This document shows, one piece after another, positions 1 to 8,633 of a stretch of DNA of 62,126 nt. Made by a program: the position numbers and the translations under genes. This DNA comes from Paracoccaceae bacterium (lineage in GTDB: Bacteria > Pseudomonadota > Alphaproteobacteria > Rhodobacterales > Rhodobacteraceae). Each line of letters begins with the position of its first letter. The first letter of the stretch is position 1. The notes beneath the pieces were generated by a model that saw nothing but the letters and a program-made list of their open reading frames with translations, made no database searches and was not told the DNA's origin. The DNA lies in the NCBI GenBank assembly GCA_014879735.1, contig JACSRN010000065.1:1-62126 (forward strand), written 5' to 3'.

Positions 1-24
1 CCCGGTTGCAGAAGGCCGGAAACC

Positions 25-40
25 GGCGGGACCGCCCGCC
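25..40 (-). terminator. Possible terminator hairpin after the first gene
   Basis: GGCGGG and CCCGCC form a perfect 6-bp stem around a 4-nt loop, about 60 bases past the stop of the minus-strand gene at 102-1238. There is no real T tract behind it, so this is only a candidate end of the transporter operon. Nothing else is recognisable in bases 1-101. Confidence 0.25.
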
Positions 41-101
41 ACGAAACCACGGTGCGAAGCCGGAACCGGAACGGCGCAGGTTTCACGGATGATCGCGGGC
101 A

Positions 102-1238
102 TCACCCGGCGGGAAGGCGCCAGCGGGTTCCCTGTATTGACGTGCGGCCGCTGGACTCTTCGCCATAATAGATGGTGAAGAAGCCGCCATCGCGTGTTGT
201 CAACGTCGCGGGATAGCCCAGGTTTCGCGACGCCATGCCGCCGCGGATGACATGGGTTCGCGCGACGTTCCAGTTTTGCCCCTCGTCCTCGGACAGGACC
301 GCGCGAATGCCGTAGTCCGGCTGGCGCCAGCCATAGGTCAGCAGGACGCGCCCATCGCCAAGCTGCAGGAGATGGGGGGGATATCCCGCGACCGGGATGG
401 CGGCAGGCCCGCTCCAACTGGCCCCGCCGTCGTCGGAATGAACCTGATGCAGATGGCGCGTAGCATTGTCGCGCAGGACCATCAGAAGCCGGCCCGAGCG
501 CAGCCGCAGGATCGCCGGCTCTTCGAATTCATGCCCCTCGGCACCGAAGGCAGCCCGGCCGGGCGACCAGATGCCGCTGGCCGGGTCGCGCTCCATGAAA
601 AACACCGTGCGATAGTTCGGCACATCGCTCAGCGGCAACAGGATGCGACCATCCCCCATCTCGATCCCGCCCCGCATGCCGTAGCCGCCGCTGTAGGGGG
701 CGATATCAAGGGTTTCGGTCTCGGTGAAACGCTGCCCGCCATCGGTCGAGACCTGCACAAGCGTGCGCCCGTCCCCGCGGACCCAGGGCGTGCGAGCACG
801 GATTTCCTCGACCGTCACGCCGGCGGTGTCATGTTCGGGCGAGGCATGCCAGCCGGCAAGAAAGGTCTCGGGATAGGACAGGCCGGATTGATCGGCCAGG
901 CCACGCGCGACGGCCAGCGGATACCAGTCGAATTGCCATTGGTTCAGCATCAGCCGGCCATCTGCCAGAGCGGTCAGGCCGGCGCATTCCGTGCCACCGT
1001 TGTTGTACCCCGGAACGGGCACCGGCTCCGACCAGGTCCGCCCCTGGTCCAGCGACCGGATGACGACGTTGTGATACATCGGATCCTCGGGCGGATGCAG
1101 GATGATGCTGCGCCGCGGCGCCCGGTTGAACACCGCAATCCAGCTTCCGTCCGCCAGCGCCACCAGATGCGGATGCGCGCAATAGCTGTGGTCATCGCCG
1201 AACAGGAGGGCATGTTCTGCCCCTTCGATCTCGTTCAC
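102..1238 (-). CDS. Sialidase-like six-bladed beta-propeller protein (BNR/Asp-box family), no signal peptide
   Basis: The 378-residue product has four Asp-box-like repeats: SLDQGRTW near residue 62, STDGGQRF near 165, HSDDGGASW near 268 and SEDEGQNW near 315. It also has the EEPAILRLRSGRL block typical of BNR_2 proteins. The YRIP motif of true sialidases is not visible, and the N-terminus has no signal peptide or membrane segment, so the protein should be cytoplasmic. It is last in a minus-strand operon with an ABC sugar importer, an aldehyde dehydrogenase and a second propeller. The GTG start is chosen because GAGGA lies about 6 nt before it. By family it could be a glycosidase, lyase or dehydratase acting on the imported sugar; which one is not readable from the sequence. 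True sialidase activity is doubtful. Confidence 0.8.
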   Translation of the reverse strand: MNEIEGAEHALLFGDDHSYCAHPHLVALADGSWIAVFNRAPRRSIILHPPEDPMYHNVVIRSLDQGRTWSEPVPVPGYNNGGTECAGLTALADGRLMLNQWQFDWYPLAVARGLADQSGLSYPETFLAGWHASPEHDTAGVTVEEIRARTPWVRGDGRTLVQVSTDGGQRFTETETLDIAPYSGGYGMRGGIEMGDGRILLPLSDVPNYRTVFFMERDPASGIWSPGRAAFGAEGHEFEEPAILRLRSGRLLMVLRDNATRHLHQVHSDDGGASWSGPAAIPVAGYPPHLLQLGDGRVLLTYGWRQPDYGIRAVLSEDEGQNWNVARTHVIRGGMASRNLGYPATLTTRDGGFFTIYYGEESSGRTSIQGTRWRLPAG

Positions 1239-1276
1239 GGCATCCTCATATCCAGACGGGCAACAGGGCGCAGGGG

Positions 1277-2368
1277 CTAGAAGACCGTCAGGCCGCCGGC
1301 ATCGAACAGCATGCAGCGCTCTGCGGCAAAGGTCATCGGCATCAGGCCCGTCGTCACCGTCGCATCCGGCACCCGGTGGGCACTCGCCACCACGGCGCCG
1401 GCGCCGAACCCCGGCGCATAAGCATAGCTGGAACTGCCAAGCTCCTCCCAGAACTCGACCTCCGCCTCGACCCCGGCGGCCCCGTTGCCGTTCACCACCA
1501 GATGCTCGGGCCGGACGCCCAGCGTCACCTGATCGCCCGCAGCCAGCGCAGCAGACCGGCGCTGCAGCACCAACGGGCCGCCGCGCAGCCCGTCGAAGGT
1601 GATCTCGACCCCGGCATCCGACACCGAAACCACCCGCGCGGCGAAGAAGTTCATCTTGGGCGAGCCGATGAATCCTGCGACAAACATGTTCCGCGGCCGG
1701 TGATAAAGATCCATCGGCGTGCCGATCTGTTCCACCCGGCCCGACCGCAGGACCACGATCCGGTCGGCCAGCGTCATCGCCTCGACCTGGTCGTGGGTCA
1801 CATAGATCATCGTCGCACCAATTGCCCGATGCAGCCGCGCCAGTTCGAAACGCATCTGTACCCTCAGCTCCGCATCGAGGTTGGACAGCGGTTCGTCGAA
1901 CAGGAAGACCTCGGGCTTGCGCACGATCGCCCGGCCGATCGCTACGCGCTGGCGCTGGCCGCCGGAAAGCTCCTTGGGCTTGCGCGCCAGCAGCTCCTCC
2001 AGTTGCAGGATCCGCGCGGCCTCCGCCACCTTCCCCGCCCGCTCGGCCTTGGGCACGCCCTCCATGCGCAGCGAAAAGCCCATGTTCTCGGCCACCGTCA
2101 TATGCGGGTAGAGCGCATAGGACTGGAAGACCATGGCAACGCCCCGCCTTGCGGGCGGGACGTTGCGCACGGAATTGCCGCCGATGAGGATGTCGCCCTC
2201 GCTCAGCGTCTCAAGCCCGCAGATCATCCGCAGCGCGGTGGACTTTCCGCAGCCCGACGGCCCGACGAAGACGATGAACTCGCCCTTCTCCACCGACAGA
2301 TCCAGGCCATGAATGACCTGCAGGTCGCCATAGCGCTTTTTCAGTCCCTTCAGCTCCAGGCTGGCCAT
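1277..2368 (-). CDS. ABC sugar importer ATP-binding subunit (MalK/UgpC family)
   Basis: This 363-residue ATPase powers uptake by the two permeases encoded upstream. Walker A is GPSGCGKST (about residues 36-44), followed by a Q-loop QSYALYP, the signature LSGGQRQRVAIGRA, Walker B VFLFDEPLSNLDAE and the switch histidine in YVTHDQVEAMT. The remaining roughly 120 residues form the TOBE-type regulatory domain of the MalK/UgpC group. The frame stays open further upstream, but the start at 2368 (MASLELKG) has AAGGAA before it and matches the family N-terminus. It lies between the two sialidase-like genes, separated from the other importer genes by the aldehyde dehydrogenase and one propeller gene. 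Confidence 0.93.
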   Translation of the reverse strand: MASLELKGLKKRYGDLQVIHGLDLSVEKGEFIVFVGPSGCGKSTALRMICGLETLSEGDILIGGNSVRNVPPARRGVAMVFQSYALYPHMTVAENMGFSLRMEGVPKAERAGKVAEAARILQLEELLARKPKELSGGQRQRVAIGRAIVRKPEVFLFDEPLSNLDAELRVQMRFELARLHRAIGATMIYVTHDQVEAMTLADRIVVLRSGRVEQIGTPMDLYHRPRNMFVAGFIGSPKMNFFAARVVSVSDAGVEITFDGLRGGPLVLQRRSAALAAGDQVTLGVRPEHLVVNGNGAAGVEAEVEFWEELGSSSYAYAPGFGAGAVVASAHRVPDATVTTGLMPMTFAAERCMLFDAGGLTVF

Positions 2369-2426
2369 CCGGCTGTTCCTTCTGTCGCATATGTCGGTGC
2401 CGCGGGCATGCGGGCGCGGCCGGCCC

Positions 2427-3644
2427 TCAGGCCAGGTCGAAACGGGTGGTGCGCAGGTATTGCAGCGGCACGGGATCGTCGCTCCATTCGTGGTAGGACA
2501 CCGCAATCGAACCGTCCGGGTTCTGCACCACACTGGGATAGCCGATGTGCTGGTAGATGCCTGGGTGGTTGAAATCGATCCGCCCGGCGCCATAGCCTTC
2601 GGTATCGTTGTCGCCGCCAAGGCTGGAGGTCGGCTTGCTGTTGATCGAACTTTTCGGCACGCCGCCTTCGCGGATGACGAACTCGTTGGCGACATCCCAG
2701 GTCACGCCATCGTCGGAAATGATGCCCCGCACGCCATAGGGCGGCCGCCGATAACCGTAGACCATCAGATAGCGTCCGTCCTGCAGCGGGATCAGTTCCG
2801 GCGGATAGCCCCAGATATTGGTCCATTTCAGCGGCGACCAGGAGAAGCCGTCATCCTCGGAAATGGTCATCACCATGTTCTTGGAATCGCCGCTGGGGTT
2901 CACATGGGTGCGCATGAAGCACACCAGCCGTCCGTCCTTCAGCCGCAGGATATCGGGTTCCTCGTAGTCGATGATATTGGCAGGATCATAGGCCAGCGTG
3001 GAATAATATTCCCAGTTGTCGCCGCCATCGTCCGACCGCATCAGCGCCGAGCGTGTGGTCTCGCCCTCGCCTTCCTCGCCATAGCCGCGGATCCGCCCGT
3101 AAAGCCCCATCAGGATGCCGCCGTCGGGAAGCTGCCAGCAGCCGGACCGACAGCCGCCATGTTTCATCGGGCGGACGTTCACCGGGATCGGCGTGCCCCA
3201 GGTCAGGCCGCCATCGGTCGATTTGACGACGAAGGTTCCCAGCCAGCTCTGGGTCTTGAAGGCCCAGGTCCAGTCGCCCCATTGCTTGGTGTTCGGGGCG
3301 GCCGACCACGACGGTTGCGACGGCTTCTGCCCGCGCTTGAAAAAGCCGGTGAGCGTGTAGTTGACCAGAAGCGTGCCGTCGCTCAGTTCGCAGATGCCGG
3401 CATCCCAGTTGCCGGTCGTCTCGCTCCAGTCGAGCAGGATCGCCGGCTGGCCCCAGGTCCGGCCGCCATCGGTCGAGCGGGTGAACATGGTGCGGCCGCT
3501 ATCATGGTGATAGGGGTAGCGCTCCTCGTTGTAGACGGCGACCAGATCGCCGTTCTGCAGAACCCGCGTCATGGTCTGGTTGACGCAGTGTTCAGGGTCG
3601 CGGGCCATGAGGTGGTGGGTTATGTTCTTGATAGGGTTCGCCAT
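2427..3644 (-). CDS. Second sialidase-like beta-propeller protein (BNR/Asp-box family)
   Basis: The 405-residue product has five Asp-box-like repeats (STDGGRTW, STDGGLTW, SDDGGDNW, SEDDGFSW, SDDGVTW) spaced as in a six-bladed propeller, and a YEEPDILRLKDGRL block also present in the neighbouring propeller (102-1238). It has no secretion signal and no clear YRIP motif. The two propellers are related but clearly diverged, so they probably act on different bonds or intermediates of one substrate. The start at 3644 (MANPIKN) has GGACGAGGA before it. A GTG 14 codons upstream, preceded by AGAGAGG, is a credible alternative. Sialidase is the annotation such proteins usually receive, but a hydrolase, lyase or epimerase of a non-sialic sugar is equally possible. 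Confidence 0.8.
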   Translation of the reverse strand: MANPIKNITHHLMARDPEHCVNQTMTRVLQNGDLVAVYNEERYPYHHDSGRTMFTRSTDGGRTWGQPAILLDWSETTGNWDAGICELSDGTLLVNYTLTGFFKRGQKPSQPSWSAAPNTKQWGDWTWAFKTQSWLGTFVVKSTDGGLTWGTPIPVNVRPMKHGGCRSGCWQLPDGGILMGLYGRIRGYGEEGEGETTRSALMRSDDGGDNWEYYSTLAYDPANIIDYEEPDILRLKDGRLVCFMRTHVNPSGDSKNMVMTISEDDGFSWSPLKWTNIWGYPPELIPLQDGRYLMVYGYRRPPYGVRGIISDDGVTWDVANEFVIREGGVPKSSINSKPTSSLGGDNDTEGYGAGRIDFNHPGIYQHIGYPSVVQNPDGSIAVSYHEWSDDPVPLQYLRTTRFDLA

Positions 3645-3695
3645 TGCGTCCTCGTCCTGGTGCCTTGAAACCGGTGGTGCGGCCACCGTGCCTCT

Positions 3696-5159
3696 CTAGA
3701 TGCGGATGCCGATGTTCTTGATCCGCAAGTAGTTCCTGATCCCCGGAAGGCCGCGCTCGCGGCCGATTCCGCTGGATTTCTCGCCGCCGGTCGGGGCTTG
3801 CAGCCCGCCGATGAACCAGCCGTTGATCCAGACCGACCCGAAATCCAGCCGCCGGCCCAGCGCCAGCGCGCGCGAGATGTCGCGGGTATAGAGACCGGCG
3901 ACCAGCCCGGTCTCCAGCCGGTTCGCCAGATCCACCGCCTCGTCATCGTCGTCGAAGGTGCAAGCGACGGCGACGGGGCCGAATATCTCTTCGGTCGCAA
4001 GGGGATGGTCGGGGTCCACGTCCTCGAAGACGGTCGGGGCAAGGTAATAGCCGCGGTCCAGCCCCGGGGGCCGCGCACCGCCGAAGCGGAGCCGCAGCCC
4101 GTCCTTTTCGCCAAGGCGCAGATAGCCCAGAACCTTCTCGTACTGCTCACGCGAGGCGAGCGGGCCCAGATGCGGATTGTCCTCGGGCGGACCCACCCGC
4201 AGCTGTGCAACTTTCGCCGCCAGCGCATCCAGAAAGGCATCGCGGATGCTGCGGTGAAGGATGTAGCGCGAGGCCGAGGAGCAGACCTGGCCCGAATTGC
4301 CGAAACTGGCGTCCAGCGCATCTGTGGTCGCGCGGTCGATGTCGGCATCGGCGCAGACGATCATCGGGTTCTTGCCGCCCAGTTCCAGCACCACCGGCGT
4401 CAGCCCCGGCGCGGCGGCGGCATAGATATTCCGGCCCGTCGCGATCGAGCCGGTAAAAGTGATCGAGCGCACCAGCGGATGACGCACCAGCGGATCGCCC
4501 GCCTCGAGCCCGTAGCCGGTCACGATGTTGACCACGCCTTCGGGAAGTCCTGCCTCCTGGCATAGCCGGCCGAAGGCAAGGGCCGTCAGCGGCGATTGCT
4601 CTGCCGGTTTCAGCACCACCGTGCAGCCCGCCGCCAGCGCCGGCGCTACCGAGCGCGCCGCCATGCCGAGGGGATAGTTCCAGGGCACGATATGGGCCGT
4701 GACGCCAACCGGCTCCAGTTCAGTGAAATCGACGTAATCGGGGCCGAGCGGGATGGTCGCCCCCTCCATCTTGTCCGCCGCCCCGGCATTGTAGCGCAGG
4801 CAGTTCGCAACGCCGCGGATATCGCCCTCCGCCTCGCCGGCGGGCTTGCCCACATCGCGCCGCTCAAGCCCGGCAAGCAGGTCGATGTCACGGTCGACCA
4901 GATCGGCCAGCCGCATCAGCATCCGGCCGCGCTCGAAAGGCGTCAGCCTGCGCCAGGGCCCGGAAAGGGCGCGATGGGCGGCCCGGCAGGCCCGGTCGAC
5001 ATCCTCGGCCCGGCCGCGGGCCACGGCGCAGATCACCGTCTCGCTTGCCGGGTCGATGGTCTCGAAGGTCGCGCCATCCGCGGCATCGATCCATTTCCCG
5101 TCGATCAGAAGCCGGGGCATCGGCAGCAGCGCCGCGTTTGTGCTGTTCAAGTCGCTCAT
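3696..5159 (-). CDS. NAD(P)-dependent aldehyde dehydrogenase
   Basis: A 487-residue member of the aldehyde dehydrogenase superfamily. The visible motifs are IVPWNYPLGMAARS, the cofactor-fold FTGSIATG, the general base in LELGGKNPMIV, the catalytic cysteine in NSGQVCSSASRY and the conserved EEIFGPVA. It resembles betaine-aldehyde and gamma-aminobutyraldehyde dehydrogenases in length and motifs, but the true substrate is probably an aldehyde from the imported sugar. It starts inside the stop of the upstream permease gene (4-bp ATGA overlap), so it is translationally coupled to the transporter. A second, distinct aldehyde dehydrogenase is encoded in the divergent arm at 10847-12349. Confidence 0.93.
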   Translation of the reverse strand: MSDLNSTNAALLPMPRLLIDGKWIDAADGATFETIDPASETVICAVARGRAEDVDRACRAAHRALSGPWRRLTPFERGRMLMRLADLVDRDIDLLAGLERRDVGKPAGEAEGDIRGVANCLRYNAGAADKMEGATIPLGPDYVDFTELEPVGVTAHIVPWNYPLGMAARSVAPALAAGCTVVLKPAEQSPLTALAFGRLCQEAGLPEGVVNIVTGYGLEAGDPLVRHPLVRSITFTGSIATGRNIYAAAAPGLTPVVLELGGKNPMIVCADADIDRATTDALDASFGNSGQVCSSASRYILHRSIRDAFLDALAAKVAQLRVGPPEDNPHLGPLASREQYEKVLGYLRLGEKDGLRLRFGGARPPGLDRGYYLAPTVFEDVDPDHPLATEEIFGPVAVACTFDDDDEAVDLANRLETGLVAGLYTRDISRALALGRRLDFGSVWINGWFIGGLQAPTGGEKSSGIGRERGLPGIRNYLRIKNIGIRI

Positions 5160-6037
5160 GACTTCACGCTTCCCTGCGAGATGCCGTGGATGAAGTATTT
5201 CTGCAGGACGAAGAAGACGATCAGGCTGGGCACCGACAGGATCGTCACCGCGGCCATGGATACGGCAAAGCCTTCAAGCTGGGTGTGCGATCCGACGACC
5301 GGCGCGAATTGCGCGATCCCGACCGGCAGCGTCTTCATGCTTTCGTCGAACGTCACCAGCAGCGGCCAGAGGAAGTTGTTCCAGTTCAGCGTGAAGATGA
5401 TCACCGTGGCAGCGATGGCCGGCGCGCGGGCAAGCGGCAGGGCAACCAGCCAGAAGATGCGGAACGGCCCTGCCCCATCCATCCGCGCCGCCTCTTCCAG
5501 CTCGCGCGGGAAACCGAGGAAGAACTGCCGGAAGATGTAGACGCTGAAGACATTCGCCACCGTCGGAAGGATCAGCGCCTGGTAGCTGCTGGCCCAGCCG
5601 ATCTTGATCACCGCCAGCAGCAGCGGAATGACATAGACCTCGGCCGGGATCATCAGCGATGCGATGAAGATCGCGAACAGAAAGCCGTTGCCGGGAAAGC
5701 GCATCCGCGCAAGCGCATAGCCTGCCATGGCGCCGAAGAACACGCAGAGCGCGGTCGACACTGTTGCCTGGACAAGGCTGTTGATACCCCAGCGGATGAC
5801 CGGAAATTCGAACACCTTGATGTAGTTGTCGAAGGTGACGACCCTCGGCAGCCATTCGATGTCGCGCGTCATCACGTCCTGCGACCGCTTGAACGAGGTC
5901 GAGATCATCCACAGGAACGGCAGCGACCACAGGAGGGCCACGAACATGCCCGCAGCCCAGAGCGGAATATCGGCCATCCGCATGTTGTGGCGCGCAAGAT
6001 ACCTGCCGAACAGGCCGGGACCGGGAGAGACAGCCAT
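5156..6037 (-). CDS. ABC sugar importer permease (MalG type)
   Basis: A 293-residue inner-membrane permease with about six hydrophobic segments and the cytoplasmic EAA loop EEAARMDGAGPFRIFWLVAL, which docks the ATPase. It pairs with the MalF-type subunit just upstream. The start at 6037 is chosen because AAGG lies 8 nt before this ATG. A GTG three codons earlier, at 6046, overlaps the upstream stop as GTGA and may also be used. The carboxy end overlaps the aldehyde dehydrogenase start by 4 bp. Confidence 0.92.
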   Translation of the reverse strand: MAVSPGPGLFGRYLARHNMRMADIPLWAAGMFVALLWSLPFLWMISTSFKRSQDVMTRDIEWLPRVVTFDNYIKVFEFPVIRWGINSLVQATVSTALCVFFGAMAGYALARMRFPGNGFLFAIFIASLMIPAEVYVIPLLLAVIKIGWASSYQALILPTVANVFSVYIFRQFFLGFPRELEEAARMDGAGPFRIFWLVALPLARAPAIAATVIIFTLNWNNFLWPLLVTFDESMKTLPVGIAQFAPVVGSHTQLEGFAVSMAAVTILSVPSLIVFFVLQKYFIHGISQGSVKS

Positions 6038-6042
6038 TGCGA

Positions 6043-6936
6043 TCACCTTTCCCGCACGACGAAGCGCAACACGAAGGTCACGATCAGGATCAGCGCGAAC
6101 AGCAGGATCGCCAGCGCCGAGGCGTAGCCGAAGGAATGCCGCACGATTGCCGATTCATAGATGTAGCGGATCGGAGAGTCGGAAGATCCCGCCGGCCCGC
6201 CGTTGGTCATGACATAGACCTGGCTGAAGATCCGCAGCGTCGAGATCAGTTGCAGCGTGATCACCATGCTGATCACCGGCCGCATCAGCGGAAGGGTTAT
6301 GAAATACAGCCGCTTCAGCCCGTTGGCGCCGTCCACCTTGGCCGCCTCGAGCAGATCGCGCGGAATGTCCTGCAGCGCGGCAAGGAACAGGACGAAGGCC
6401 AGTCCCATGTCCCACCAGATCGAGGCGATGCTGACGCCGATCAGCGACCAGTCGGTCGAGGTCAGCCAGGGAATGCCGTCAAGCCCGAGATAGGCCAGGT
6501 AGTGGTTGATCAGGCCGTATTGGGTATCGAGCAGCCAGACCCAGATCAGGCCGATGACGGTTGCCGAGACGACATAGGGCGCGAAGAAGAACGTGCGCGC
6601 GACGGCCGACAGCGGCCAGCCTTGGTTGACGAACAGCGCGGCCAGCAGGCCGAACACCGTCACGCCGGGAACGATGATCAGCCCGTAGAGCAGGACGTTC
6701 CTGAAGGCGTTGCGGACCCATTCATCCGAAAGCGCCGCGGTGAAATTGTCGGTGCCGACCCAGGCCGGCGCGCCGATGATGCTCCATTCCGTGAATGCGA
6801 CATAGCCGCCGAACAGCACCGGAAGGACATTGAACAGCAGGAAGGGGATCGTGAAGAAGGCCACGAAGACATAGCCGGCCCAGTCGATCGGCACGGCATC
6901 GGTTCGGGCGCTTGCGGGTGTGGCCTGTTCGGACAT
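6043..6936 (-). CDS. ABC sugar importer permease (MalF type)
   Basis: A 297-residue permease with six hydrophobic segments and the EAA motif LEAAKVDGANGLKRLYFITL. This is the short MalF/UgpA form, without the large periplasmic loop of enteric MalF. The frame is open well upstream, but the start at 6936 (MSEQATPA) carries AGGAG 5 nt before it, and everything upstream of it looks non-coding. It follows the binding-protein gene after 121 bases and is coupled to the MalG-type gene. Confidence 0.92.
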   Translation of the reverse strand: MSEQATPASARTDAVPIDWAGYVFVAFFTIPFLLFNVLPVLFGGYVAFTEWSIIGAPAWVGTDNFTAALSDEWVRNAFRNVLLYGLIIVPGVTVFGLLAALFVNQGWPLSAVARTFFFAPYVVSATVIGLIWVWLLDTQYGLINHYLAYLGLDGIPWLTSTDWSLIGVSIASIWWDMGLAFVLFLAALQDIPRDLLEAAKVDGANGLKRLYFITLPLMRPVISMVITLQLISTLRIFSQVYVMTNGGPAGSSDSPIRYIYESAIVRHSFGYASALAILLFALILIVTFVLRFVVRER

Positions 6937-7057
6937 CCGGCTCCTGGCTCTCGATGAGGGTTTCGATCTTCGGGCCCGGCCCTGCGTCCGGGAACGCGGG
7001 CCGAGGTCGGGCAGAGGATGGCGGCCGGACTCTGGCCCGGCCGCCACCGGAGGACGC

Positions 7058-8377
7058 TCAACCCTTGTCGAGCGATTTCTGCCACTGTGCCTGCAGTTCG
7101 GCCATTGCCTCTGCCGGCGACTTCTGTCCGGCCCAGACGTTTTCGAGGGTCTTTGCCAGCAGGTTGCCGCCGGAATAGATGGTGAAGTCGGGGCCATCAA
7201 GCACCGGCACCTCGAGGATCGTCGCAAAGGACATGCCGTCGACGAAGGCGCCGCGCTTGTCCCACGGGATTCCCGCCGTCTTGTAGTCCGGGTTCGCCAG
7301 GATCGACTTGCGCGGCGAGGCGCCGCGGCCGACGGTCGTCCACAGGAAGCTGTTGTCGGACAGCCAGCGGACGGCCTCCATCGTGGCTTCGTAGCGGCCC
7401 TCGTCCTGCTGCTTGTACAGTTCCAGCCCACCCATCTCGAAATAGGTCTTCTGCGTGCCGCCGATGTTGGGGAAATCGTAGGTGCGGAAGTTCAGACCCT
7501 GATTGACATAGCCGTTCAGCGTCCAGGGGCCAGTCCAGAAGATCGAGCCCTCGCCGGTTCCGAACGCCTTGTAGCGGTCGGTCACGTCGCGCGTCGACAC
7601 CTTGTGCTCGTCAAACAGCGCCAGTACCCATTCCATTGCCTTGATGCCGGCCTCTGGGTTCACGCAGGCCGTCTTCAGATCGTCGCTGGCCCGCTGGAAG
7701 CCCATTTGCTCGGCGACGATCCCCCAGGTGACGGTCGGCTGCACACCTGAGCCGGTCATCATGATACCCGACCGCGTGACCTTGCCGTCGGCCATCTGCG
7801 TCATGGCCTTCGCCCAGGCGATCAGTTCTTCGCCGGTCTTCGGCGGCGCCTCGGGATCGAGACCGGCGGCCAGCACATGGTCGATGTTGATTTCCGGCTG
7901 CAGGCTCATGAGGTCCATGGGCACCATGAACATCTTGTTGTCGTATTTCGGATAGCGCGCGGCCTTGACCGAGGTGTCCGAAAAATCGGCCAGATCGAGC
8001 CCGCTTGCCGCGATCAGATCGTCAAGCGGCATGATCACCTCGTCCCGCGCCAGCTGTGCGGCCTTGCCTGCGGTGCCCCAGCCAAAGTCCGGTGCCTGGC
8101 CGGTGGCCACGGCGGTCAGGACCTTGGTGGTGTACTGCTCCTCGGGGACGAGCTGCAGCTTGATCTGGATGCCCTTGTCCTTGTGCGCCTCGTTGAAGGC
8201 GTCAATCATCTTGGCCCAGACCTCGCCGTCGGATGCCGCAAGCCAGCTCCAGTGAACGAGTTCGATCGGCTTGTTGTAGGCAAAGGCTCGCGTGCCCAGC
8301 ATGGGCGCCGCGAGAACGGCGCCTGCGGCCGACAGGAACGTCCTTCTTCCCAATAGCGTCTTGGTGGCAACGGTCAT
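7058..8377 (-). CDS. ABC sugar importer substrate-binding protein (family 1, Tat signal)
   Basis: A 439-residue extracellular solute-binding protein. The N-terminus has a twin-arginine signal, GRRTFLSAAGAVLAAP, with likely cleavage after AFA near residue 33, so the protein should be exported folded by Tat. The mature part is rich in Trp, Gly and acidic residues, as in carbohydrate-binding family 1 proteins. It is the first gene of the minus-strand operon and has the strongest ribosome binding site there (GAGGAGGAG). Its leader holds a perfect inverted repeat at 8402-8420. The ligand is unknown; the downstream propellers and dehydrogenase argue for a complex or acidic sugar. Confidence 0.92.
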   Translation of the reverse strand: MTVATKTLLGRRTFLSAAGAVLAAPMLGTRAFAYNKPIELVHWSWLAASDGEVWAKMIDAFNEAHKDKGIQIKLQLVPEEQYTTKVLTAVATGQAPDFGWGTAGKAAQLARDEVIMPLDDLIAASGLDLADFSDTSVKAARYPKYDNKMFMVPMDLMSLQPEINIDHVLAAGLDPEAPPKTGEELIAWAKAMTQMADGKVTRSGIMMTGSGVQPTVTWGIVAEQMGFQRASDDLKTACVNPEAGIKAMEWVLALFDEHKVSTRDVTDRYKAFGTGEGSIFWTGPWTLNGYVNQGLNFRTYDFPNIGGTQKTYFEMGGLELYKQQDEGRYEATMEAVRWLSDNSFLWTTVGRGASPRKSILANPDYKTAGIPWDKRGAFVDGMSFATILEVPVLDGPDFTIYSGGNLLAKTLENVWAGQKSPAEAMAELQAQWQKSLDKG

Positions 8378-8401
8378 TCGTTCTCCTCCTCGTTCTTGTT
8401 G

Positions 8402-8420
8402 ATGGCCATTCGCTGGCCAT
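8402..8420 (-). promoter_or_regulatory. Inverted repeat in the leader of the importer operon
   Basis: ATGGCCA and TGGCCAT form perfect 7-bp arms around TTCGC, ending 25 bases upstream of the binding-protein start codon. It could be a repressor operator or an mRNA hairpin close to the ribosome binding site. A second, shorter repeat, ATCTGC/GCAGAT, lies at 8453-8472. Confidence 0.4.
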
Positions 8421-8574
8421 ACCAGCCGCGGCGTCGCTCAGACAAAGCAACCATCTGCAACGCCACGCAGATTCGTTTCGGCGCGGCGGTCCCGCAGGGC
8501 AATGTGCGCCTTGGGCCAGCCGGTCGGGACAGTGGGCAACGGGAGAAGCTTGCCCAGCGCCATGGATTTCAGGT

Positions 8575-8611
8575 TTGCGCCCTGCGACAAGAAGTTGATA
8601 ATTTGCGCAAA
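8575..8611 (+). promoter_or_regulatory. Promoter and probable autoregulatory site of the GlxA-type regulator gene
   Basis: TTGCGC at 8575-8580 and GATAAT at 8597-8602 are 16 bp apart and form a sigma-70-like promoter. The -35 box is part of TTGCGCCCTGCGACAAG (8575-8591), which matches a site before the divergent-arm operon at 9684-9700 in 14 of 17 positions. A perfect palindrome, TTTGCGCAAA, covers 8602-8611 at the expected start of transcription. Confidence 0.5.
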
Positions 8612-8633
8612 ACACATCCGGACCGAATCAAAC

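Noticed and set aside
102-3644. Sialic acid (nan) catabolic locus
   Set aside because: The propellers lack signal peptides and an evident YRIP motif, and no NanE, NanK or typical NanA is present; the neighbours point to acid-sugar dehydration.
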